Source: Actinomycetes bacterium
GTDB lineage: Bacteria; Actinomycetota; Actinomycetes; JACCUZ01
DNA length: 38,377 nucleotides
Direction: 5' to 3'
NCBI GenBank assembly: GCA_035489715.1
Contig: DATHAP010000160.1
Span: forward strand, 1-38,377
The number at the start of each line of letters is the position of its first letter. The stretch's first letter is position 1. The translations under genes and the position numbers were made by a program. Shown in pieces: positions 32,672 to 38,377 of this stretch. Below the pieces are notes generated by a model, which saw only the letters and a list, made by a program, of their open reading frames with translations, had not been told where the DNA came from and ran no database searches.

Positions 32672-35077
32672 ATGCCCACCCCCGGCCTGAGCGGCCGCCC
32701 GACGCTCGCGGGCGACCTGCGGTCGCGCGACGACGAGTCGCTCGCAGCGCTGCTCGCCGACCGGCCGGACCTCCTCGCGCCGGTGCCGACCGACCTCGGG
32801 TCCCTCGCGGCGCGCGCCACCACTAGGCCGTCCGTCCAGCGCGCCCTGGACCAGCTGGACCGCTTCACCCTGCAGGTGCTCGACGTGGTCGCGGTGTTGC
32901 CCGAGCCGTCGACCGACGCCGACGTCGAGGCGGCGCTCGGAGCCGACCCGACGCGTGCGCTGGCGACCCTGCACCGGCAGGCGCTGGTCTTCCGTGACGA
33001 GGACGGCGGGCTGCTGGTGCCGAGGACCGTGCTCGAGGTCGTGGGGACGCCGGCTGGTCTCGGCCCACCGGCCGACCAGGCGCTGCTCGCGTACGGGCCG
33101 CGGCGGCTGGCGGCGCTGGCGACCGACCTGGGGCTGCCCGCGAGCGGCGACCCGATGCAGCTGGTGGCCTCGGTCGCCGGCCTGCTCGGCGACCCCGACC
33201 AGCTGACCGGCCTGCTGGACCGGACGCACGAGCAGGCACCGGCCGCGAGCGAGGCGCTGGAGCGGATGGTGTGGGGGCCCCCGACCGGGCGGCTCGAGGG
33301 CGCGCACCGCGACGTCGACGCGACGACGGCCACCAGCCCGGTCGACTGGCTGCTCGCCCACGGGCTGCTGGTCGCGACCGACGCCCGGACCGTCGTGCTG
33401 CCCCGCGAGGTCGCGCTGCACCTGCGCGGAGGCCAGGTGCACCGCGAGGTGCAGCCCACGGAGCCGCCCCTCGCCACCACGCCTGCCGACGCGGCCCGGG
33501 GCGAGCGTGGCGCGGCCGGCGCTGCCGCGACCGTGCTGCGCCAGGTCGAGGACCTGCTCGACCTCTGGGCCAGCGACCCGCCCCGGGTGCTGCGCGCTGG
33601 TGGCACCGGGGTGCGCGACCGGGCCCGCACCGCGTCGGCGCTCGACGTGGACGAGCCCACGCTGGTCGTGCTGCTCGAGGTCGCCCACGCCGCGGGCCTG
33701 CTCGCGGCCGGCGACGACGGCGAGGACGAGGTGTGGCTGCCGACGGCAGGCTTCGACGACTGGCTCGACACGCCGCCGGCGGTCCGGTGGCTGGTGCTCG
33801 CCGAGGCGTGGCGCGACACCACCCGGGTGCCCGGCCTGGCCGTCGACGCCACGACCAAGGACCGGGCCGGCAAGCCGCTGGCCCCGCTCGGTCCGGAGCT
33901 GGACCGCACCCTGGCGCCGCTGGTGCGGTCGGCGGTCCTGGCCGAGCTCGCCTCGGTGCCGGCCGGCCAGGTCAGCACGGTCGGTTCGGTCACCGACCGG
34001 CTGCGCTGGCGGGCGCCCCGGCGCGGCGGGCGGCTGCAGGACGACCTGGTGGGCTGGACCGTGCGCGAGGCCGACCTGCTCGGGCTGTCGGCCGGCGGCG
34101 CCCTGTCGGAGGCCGGCCGGGCGTTCGCGACGGGTGACCGCCCGGCGGCGACCGCCGCGCTGTCGGCCGCGCTGCCGCCGCCGCTGGACCACGTGCTGCT
34201 GCAGGCCGACCTGACCGCCGTGGCGCCCGGCCCGCTCGAGGGCGAGCTGGCCCGTGCCCTCCGTCTGGTGTCGGACGTCGAGTCGACCGGCGGCGCGACG
34301 GTCTACCGGTTCTCGGCCGGCAGCGTGCGACGGGCGTTCGACGCGGGGTGGACGGCGGGCGACGTGCTCGAGCTGCTGGGCCGGCACTCCCGGACGCCGG
34401 TGCCGCAGCCGCTGACCTACCTGGTCGAGGATGTCGCGCGGCGGCACGGCCGGGTCCGGGTCGGGGCAGCGGCGTCGTTCGTGCGGTGCGACGACGAGGC
34501 GACGCTCGGCGAGCTCCTCGGTGACCGCCGGTGCGCGGCGCTGCGGCTGCGCCGCCTGGCGCCGACCGTGCTGTCGGCCCAGGCGCCGCCCGACGTCGTC
34601 CTGAGCCGGCTGCGCGAGATCGGCTACGCCCCGGCGGCCGAGTCGCCCGACGGTGAGCTCGTCGTGCGCCGGCCGGAGGCCCGCCGCGCGGCCGGCGGGT
34701 CACGCCGCCCGGCCGCCCGCGTCGTGCTGTCCGCACCGCAGCCGCAGCCGGCGCTGCTCACCGCCGCGGTCCGGGCCCTGCGCGCCGGCGAGCGGGTGGC
34801 GCGGGTCGGCGAGGTCAGCACGGGCGCCGGGTCGTCGCTGGTCAGCCGCCCGGCCGCCGACGTGCTGGCGATGCTGACCGCCGCTGCGGCGTCCGGCGAG
34901 TCGCTGCTCATCGGCTACGTCGACGCCGAGGGCCGCGGCAGCCGTCGGGTGGTCGAGCCGCTGGCGGTCGAAGGGGGCCAGGTGAGCGCGTACGACCACC
35001 TGCGTGGAGCGGTGCGCACCTTCGCGGTGCACCGCATCACCGGCATCACCGCGCTGGACGAGCAGCCCGCGCCCTGA
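32672..35077 (+). CDS. helicase-associated (XPB/Ssl2-like N-terminal, PF13625-type) domain protein
   Basis: 801 residues. The N-terminus LRSRDDESLAALLADRPDLLAPVPTDLGSLAARATTRPSVQRALDQLDRFTLQVLDVVAVL is typical of large actinobacterial proteins annotated as helicase C-terminal or XPB/Ssl2-like. The segment HVLLQADLTAVAPGPLEGELARALRLVSDVESTGGATVYRFSAGSVRRAFDAGWT (about 505-560) is the conserved PF13625 block. The C-terminus ESLLIGYVDAEGRGSRRVVEPLAVEGGQVSAYDHLRGAVRTFAVHRITGI resembles the WYL-like beta-barrel found at the end of these proteins. I see no Walker A or DEAD motif, so it is not itself a helicase. In related genomes it is usually next to a genuine XPB-type helicase gene; none follows here. 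Confidence 0.88.
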   Translation: MPTPGLSGRPTLAGDLRSRDDESLAALLADRPDLLAPVPTDLGSLAARATTRPSVQRALDQLDRFTLQVLDVVAVLPEPSTDADVEAALGADPTRALATLHRQALVFRDEDGGLLVPRTVLEVVGTPAGLGPPADQALLAYGPRRLAALATDLGLPASGDPMQLVASVAGLLGDPDQLTGLLDRTHEQAPAASEALERMVWGPPTGRLEGAHRDVDATTATSPVDWLLAHGLLVATDARTVVLPREVALHLRGGQVHREVQPTEPPLATTPADAARGERGAAGAAATVLRQVEDLLDLWASDPPRVLRAGGTGVRDRARTASALDVDEPTLVVLLEVAHAAGLLAAGDDGEDEVWLPTAGFDDWLDTPPAVRWLVLAEAWRDTTRVPGLAVDATTKDRAGKPLAPLGPELDRTLAPLVRSAVLAELASVPAGQVSTVGSVTDRLRWRAPRRGGRLQDDLVGWTVREADLLGLSAGGALSEAGRAFATGDRPAATAALSAALPPPLDHVLLQADLTAVAPGPLEGELARALRLVSDVESTGGATVYRFSAGSVRRAFDAGWTAGDVLELLGRHSRTPVPQPLTYLVEDVARRHGRVRVGAAASFVRCDDEATLGELLGDRRCAALRLRRLAPTVLSAQAPPDVVLSRLREIGYAPAAESPDGELVVRRPEARRAAGGSRRPAARVVLSAPQPQPALLTAAVRALRAGERVARVGEVSTGAGSSLVSRPAADVLAMLTAAAASGESLLIGYVDAEGRGSRRVVEPLAVEGGQVSAYDHLRGAVRTFAVHRITGITALDEQPAP

Positions 35078-35216
35078 CCGGCACCGGAACTCGAGCGTCG
35101 GTGCGGTGAACCTGGTCGTCACCCGGGACGTCCTTGGTGTCGTGTTTGCCCTGTCCCGGGACGAGGTACAACCGGCCCACCACGGGTCTCGTCACGGGGA
35201 AGACTGGAGGTCCCCG

Positions 35217-35390
35217 ATGCGCCGGGTCCAGGTCATGCGACGTGCTGCACGCCGTCCCCTCGCCGCGGACGAGACGGTGGAGAAGGCCGCCGGCCCCGTC
35301 CCCGAGAGCGCGCTGCACCGGCGCCGGGCCACCCGCGACGCCGACGTGGCCGGCACCGTGAGCCGCATCGACGAGGTCACGGCCCGCTGA
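35217..35390 (+). CDS. small basic protein, 57 residues, unknown
   Basis: The ATG at 35217 has a strong Shine-Dalgarno (TGGAGG, 35206-35211) 5 nt upstream. The frame runs to 35390 with RRVQVMRRAARRPLAADETV, then EKAAGPVPESALHRRRATRDADVAGTVSRIDEVTAR. It has no membrane span or cysteine, and is basic at the N-terminus and mixed-charge at the C-terminus. Upstream, TTTGCC and TACAAC (35170 region) are spaced 16 nt and could be a promoter. I do not recognise the family. The ribosome site and codon bias support a real gene. Confidence 0.55.
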   Translation: MRRVQVMRRAARRPLAADETVEKAAGPVPESALHRRRATRDADVAGTVSRIDEVTAR

Positions 35391-35427
35391 GACGCCCCGG
35401 CGCGGTCCCTGCCGCGGTCCCAGGAGA

Positions 35428-35467
35428 CGGCTCAGCGACGGCTCAGCGACGGCTCAGCGACGGCTCA
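35428..35467. repeat. 11-bp tandem repeat, three full units plus a partial fourth
   Basis: CGGCTCAGCGA occurs at 35428-35438, 35439-35449 and 35450-35460, followed by a partial CGGCTCA at 35461-35467. The partial copy contains the stop codon of the sulfotransferase gene on the minus strand. The unit is not a multiple of three and has no dyad symmetry. Confidence 0.9.
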
Positions 35468-36553
35468 CCCGCGGTCGACGACCGGGCCGCGCAGCTTCGC
35501 CGACAACCGGTCTGCGGTGGCCAGCACCCAGGTGCGCAGCCGCAGCGAGGTGATCGCCAGCCGGTAGCGGGCCAGGTCGGTCGCCGGCACGTGCCCCACC
35601 TGCTCGGGCACCTCGTAGCCGTGGGCGCGCAGCCGAGAGCCGGCGACCCGTTCGACCAGCGCCAGCTCCCGGTCGGTGAGCAGCTCCCCGTAGGTGCCGA
35701 CCCGACGGGGGCCGATGTAGGTGGCCGTGCGCCAGTGCCACTTCTTGCGCTGCCGCCGGGGCAGCTGCTTGGCCAGCTTCTGCGGCCGCAGCATGTCCTC
35801 GCTGAACTCCTCGCCGAGGAAGTCGCACAGGCCGCGCAGCACGGTCGGGTAGTCCTGCACCAGGTCCTCGTACCGCACCTCCACGAACGACCGGTCCGGC
35901 AGCCGTCGCGCGGCGCGGGTGCCGCAGTCGATCGAGTGGACCCAGATCGCGGTGGCCGCGATGTGGCCGCGGGTGAACCACTTCATCCGCTTGAGTGAGG
36001 CCACGCAGTCGCGGCCGTCGCGGACCAGGTGGACGAACTGCGCCTCCGGCCACATCGTGCGCAGCATGTCGATGTTGCGGAAGTAGGTCGGCTGCTTGTC
36101 GCCCCAGCGCGGCTTCCCGTGCTTCTGGGCGTAGGTCCGGTAGACCGCGCCGAACGCCGACCCGATCGTGGGGTCGCCGTCGATGACGGCCTGGCGGACC
36201 TGCTCACGGTCGACCCTCAGGTGGTTGAACTTGCGGCCCTTGCGCGCCACGATCTCGGCGGCCAGCCGGGCCCGGTTGTCGTCGTCGCGCAGGTCGCCGA
36301 ACCTCAGCCGCTGGCGCCAGATCGGCACCAGGAAGCGGGTCTCGGGCGGGATGGCCAGCCGCGGGTGCGACGAGAGCATCAGCGTCAGCAGTGTGGTGCC
36401 GGACCGGGGGCAGCCGAGGATGAACACCGGCTCCGTCCAGCGGGTCGGCCCGGACAGCGCCGCGGGCACGACCCGGGCGGACGCGGTGGCAGGAGCCCGC
36501 GGCCGCTCGGGTACCGGTGACAGCGTGGGCTGGTCGGGCATGGGGTGGTCCAT
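35465..36553 (-). CDS. PAPS-dependent sulfotransferase (sulfotransferase-3 type)
   Basis: 362 residues. The PAPS loop is FILGCPRSGTTLLTLMLSSHPRLAIPPETRFLVPIW (about residues 43-78). The 3'-phosphate site is FVHLVRDGRDCVASLKRMKWF, and VEVRYEDLVQDYPTVLRGLCDFLGEEF forms the following helix. It is a paralogue of the gene at 31611-32615 but has a proline/alanine-rich 40-residue N-terminal extension and different C-terminal third. The extension is not a signal peptide, so it should act in the cytosol. The start is ATG 36553 (ATG 36541 is possible); TACCGT lies 9 nt upstream. The stop lies in an 11-bp tandem repeat. It is divergent from the histidine kinase gene with 60 bp between starts. Confidence 0.88.
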   Translation of the reverse strand: MDHPMPDQPTLSPVPERPRAPATASARVVPAALSGPTRWTEPVFILGCPRSGTTLLTLMLSSHPRLAIPPETRFLVPIWRQRLRFGDLRDDDNRARLAAEIVARKGRKFNHLRVDREQVRQAVIDGDPTIGSAFGAVYRTYAQKHGKPRWGDKQPTYFRNIDMLRTMWPEAQFVHLVRDGRDCVASLKRMKWFTRGHIAATAIWVHSIDCGTRAARRLPDRSFVEVRYEDLVQDYPTVLRGLCDFLGEEFSEDMLRPQKLAKQLPRRQRKKWHWRTATYIGPRRVGTYGELLTDRELALVERVAGSRLRAHGYEVPEQVGHVPATDLARYRLAITSLRLRTWVLATADRLSAKLRGPVVDRG

Positions 36554-36562
36554 CGAGCCAAC

Positions 36563-36568
36563 ACGGTA
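36563..36568 (-). promoter_or_regulatory. -10-like box TACCGT upstream of sulfotransferase
   Basis: TACCGT on the minus strand ends 9 nt before the ATG at 36553. It would give a very short or absent leader. Confidence 0.4.
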
Positions 36569-36598
36569 GCGGGCCTACGTCGCCCGGCGTACCGGCAC

Positions 36599-36604
36599 TA
36601 CGGT
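36599..36604 (+). promoter_or_regulatory. -10-like box TACGGT upstream of the histidine kinase gene
   Basis: TACGGT ends 9 nt before the ATG at 36614, and no Shine-Dalgarno is seen. This favours the 36614 start over the upstream ATG at 36545. Confidence 0.45.
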
Positions 36605-36613
36605 CGCCTCGCC

Positions 36614-37708
36614 ATGACTTCCTGGAGGCGCCCGGACCGTCGTGACATGGCCGTCGCGACGGTCGTCACCGTGCTCGAGGTCCTGGGCCCGCGGACCGGT
36701 CCACCCCGCGACGACCCGTCCGCCACGATCGCCGTCGCGGGGCTCGTCCTCGCGCTGGCTCAGGGCGTGCCCATCGCCTGGCGCCGATCGGCGCCCGAGA
36801 CGGTGCTCTCTGTCGTCACGTCGGCCTTCGTGGCCCAGGCCTTGCTTCTCGAGCCGGTGCCGCCTTACGGCGCGTGGGTCGCTCTGGGATCCCTGGCCTT
36901 GCGCCGGGACAGCCGCACGACCGCCGCTGCCGTGGCCGGCGTGCTGGCAGGTGTGCTGGCCGGCTATCTCGGCGGCTTCGGCCGGACCGACGAGTGGGTG
37001 GTGCCGTCGCTGGTCACGGTCGCGGTGGCTGTGACGGCCCAGCTGGTGCGGGAGCGACGGGCCCGGATCGCCGCCGTCGCGGAGAATGCCGCGGTGCAGG
37101 AGCGCCTGCGCATCGCCCGCGACCTGCACGACTTGCTCGGCCACAGCCTCGGCGGCATCGCCGTGCAGTCGAGCACCGGGCGGCTGGCTCTCGACTCCGA
37201 CCGACCGGAGGTCGCCAGGGACGCGCTGGCGCGCATCGAGGAGGCCAGTCGCTCCTCGCTGGCCGAGGTGCGCACCGTGCTCGGTGCCCTCCGCGACGTC
37301 GACTCGCCCGGGCTGGACTCCCTCGACGACCTGGTCCGCCGCGCAGGCGGCGAGGACCTTGCCGTGCGCCTGGACCGCAGAGGTGAACTCGACGCGGTGC
37401 CGGATGCCGTGGGCGAGGTGGCCTACCGGGTCGTCCAGGAGGCGCTGACCAACGCACGGCGTCATGCATCGCCATGCAGGGTCACGGTAACGCTCGACGG
37501 CTCCGTCGGCACCTTGTCGCTCGAGGTCGTCGACGACGGTGCCGGGTCATCGATCGGTGGCATGGCCCTGCGTGGCGGGCACGGGATCGCCGGCATGCGC
37601 GAGCGCGTCGAGGCGCTAGGCGGCACCCTGGAGGCTGGCCCGGCCACCGGTGCGGGCTGGCGGGTCCGAGCTGTGCTGCCGACGACCGGAGGAAGGGCGC
37701 GCCGATGA
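36614..37708 (+). CDS. sensor histidine kinase, NarL/DesK-type (HisKA_3)
   Basis: 364 residues. About five membrane spans (residues 12-145) form a small sensor without a separate extracytoplasmic domain. The dimerisation helix carries the phospho-accepting H172 in RIARDLHDLLGHSLGGIAVQ. The ATPase domain has EVAYRVVQEALTNARRHA (N box), VVDDGAG (G1) and GGHGIAGMRERVEALGG (G2). It phosphorylates the response regulator encoded immediately after it with a 4-nt ATGA overlap. The start at 36614 removes a 23-residue arginine-rich, unlikely extension. The signal is unknown; such five-span kinases often sense membrane or cell-wall stress, but this is inference. Confidence 0.93.
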   Translation: MTSWRRPDRRDMAVATVVTVLEVLGPRTGPPRDDPSATIAVAGLVLALAQGVPIAWRRSAPETVLSVVTSAFVAQALLLEPVPPYGAWVALGSLALRRDSRTTAAAVAGVLAGVLAGYLGGFGRTDEWVVPSLVTVAVAVTAQLVRERRARIAAVAENAAVQERLRIARDLHDLLGHSLGGIAVQSSTGRLALDSDRPEVARDALARIEEASRSSLAEVRTVLGALRDVDSPGLDSLDDLVRRAGGEDLAVRLDRRGELDAVPDAVGEVAYRVVQEALTNARRHASPCRVTVTLDGSVGTLSLEVVDDGAGSSIGGMALRGGHGIAGMRERVEALGGTLEAGPATGAGWRVRAVLPTTGGRARR

Positions 37709-38367
37709 TTCGCGTGGGCGTCGCCGACGACCAGGCCCTGGTGCGCGACGGCCTGCGCGCGCAGCTCGGTCTGGTCGGCGACATGGAGGTCGTGGGCGAG
37801 GCATCGACCGGCATCCAGGCGGTGGCACTCGCCCGGCGCGAGCTCCCGGACGTCCTGCTGATGGACGTCCGCATGCCCGAGATGGACGGCATCGAGGCGA
37901 CTCGACAGATCTGTGCGGACACTGCTACCCGGTCGGTGTGCGTCGTGGTGCTGACGACCTTCGACGAGGACGAGAACGTCTACGCCGCCGTCCGCGCGGG
38001 CGCGAGCGGCTTCCTGCTCAAGGACGTCACGCCCGAGGCCTTGCACGAAGCGATCCGTGCCTGCGCAGCCGGCGAGGCGGTCGTGGCGCCGGCGGTGACC
38101 CGGCGGCTGCTCGACGAGATCGCCCGGCGGCCGGTGCCAGGTCGAGCCAGCAACCGGCTGGCCGACCTGACTCCGCGGGAGACCGAGGTGCTCGTGCTCG
38201 TCGCAGAGGGTCTGTCCAACAGCGAGATCTCCGGCCGACTCTTCCTCAGCCCCGCCACCACGAAGACGCACGTCAGCCGGGTCCTGACCAAGCTCGGTGC
38301 CCGCGATCGCGCCCAGCTGGTCGCCATCGCCTACGAGACCGGCCTAATTCGACCCACGGACGGCTAA
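37705..38367 (+). CDS. response regulator, NarL/FixJ family
   Basis: 220 residues. The receiver domain (1-120) has the acidic pair DD at 8-9 (GVADDQALV), the phospho-accepting aspartate in LLMDVRMPEMDG (about residue 54), a switch Thr in VVLTTFDEDE and the invariant Lys in FLLKDVTPE. The LuxR-type helix-turn-helix (about 150-215) is LTPRETEVLVLVAEGLSNSEISGRLFLSPATTKTHVSRVLTKLGARDRAQLV. The ATG at 37705 overlaps the kinase stop and follows GGAGGAAGG, a strong ribosome site. It is a transcriptional regulator paired with the kinase. Target genes cannot be read from this window; the gene ends 10 bp before the window edge. Confidence 0.96.
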   Translation: MIRVGVADDQALVRDGLRAQLGLVGDMEVVGEASTGIQAVALARRELPDVLLMDVRMPEMDGIEATRQICADTATRSVCVVVLTTFDEDENVYAAVRAGASGFLLKDVTPEALHEAIRACAAGEAVVAPAVTRRLLDEIARRPVPGRASNRLADLTPRETEVLVLVAEGLSNSEISGRLFLSPATTKTHVSRVLTKLGARDRAQLVAIAYETGLIRPTDG

Positions 38368-38377
38368 CCCCTGCCTC

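Noticed and set aside
35428-35467. CRISPR-like array
   Set aside because: Units are 11 bp and directly abutting with no spacers; it is a simple tandem repeat.

Overview
The window is very GC-rich (C or G at almost every third codon position), uses many GTG starts, and its neighbouring genes overlap as ATGA/GTGA. Together with the gene families present (rex-hemA-hemC order, bS22-type mini ribosomal protein, ECF42 sigma factor, resB/ccsB cytochrome c maturation, PF13625-type helicase-like protein), this points to a chromosomal segment of a free-living, aerobic actinomycete. I cannot name the genus. No rRNA, tRNA, CRISPR array, insertion sequence or prophage gene was seen; it reads as chromosomal backbone with a more accessory right third.

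Layout: (1) 1-2240, plus strand: the tail of an ECF42-type sigma factor, a SAM methyltransferase and a RibD-C/DHFR-like reductase. (2) 2265-14400, minus strand: one tightly packed twelve-gene run, transcribed right to left: rex, hemA, hemC, cobA-hemD fusion, hemB, hemL, a histidine phosphatase, a TlpA-like thioredoxin lipoprotein, ccdA, resB, ccsB and a DUF1810 gene. Nearly every junction overlaps by 1-11 nt or has a 2-3 nt gap. A Rex-like operator (14455-14472) overlaps the likely rex promoter, so heme synthesis (5-aminolevulinate to uroporphyrinogen III) and cytochrome c maturation appear to be one redox-sensed unit. (3) 14508-16366: an acyl-CoA ligase coupled to a glutaredoxin-like protein, divergent from a HAD-IB phosphatase (16403-17263). 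(4) 17264-17719: a non-coding-looking stretch that holds a good promoter and what looks like a frameshifted small repeat protein. (5) 17720-23559, minus strand: acyltransferase, SDR epimerase, 32-residue bS22-like protein, BldC-like DNA-binding protein, AlkB, a conserved unknown and AcuC. (6) 23588-27954, minus strand: MacB-type permease, ATPase, lipoprotein adaptor, a sulfotransferase and a CspB-like cold-shock protein. (7) 28062-29516: a HAD hydrolase fused to a LarE-type sulfur transferase. (8) 29559-36553: a membrane-anchored unknown, an MFS transporter, two paralogous sulfotransferases, a large helicase-associated-domain protein and a 57-residue protein. (9) 36614-38367: a NarL-type two-component pair.

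The most interesting points are the Rex-headed heme plus cytochrome c operon, the HAD-LarE fusion with three cysteines suggestive of an Fe-S type enzyme, the recurrent TANNNT box 6-9 nt before start codons that implies widespread leaderless transcription, the broken repeat gene at about 17.3-17.7 kb, and three sulfotransferase genes within 10 kb. All functional statements are read from sequence motifs and family knowledge; no search was run.
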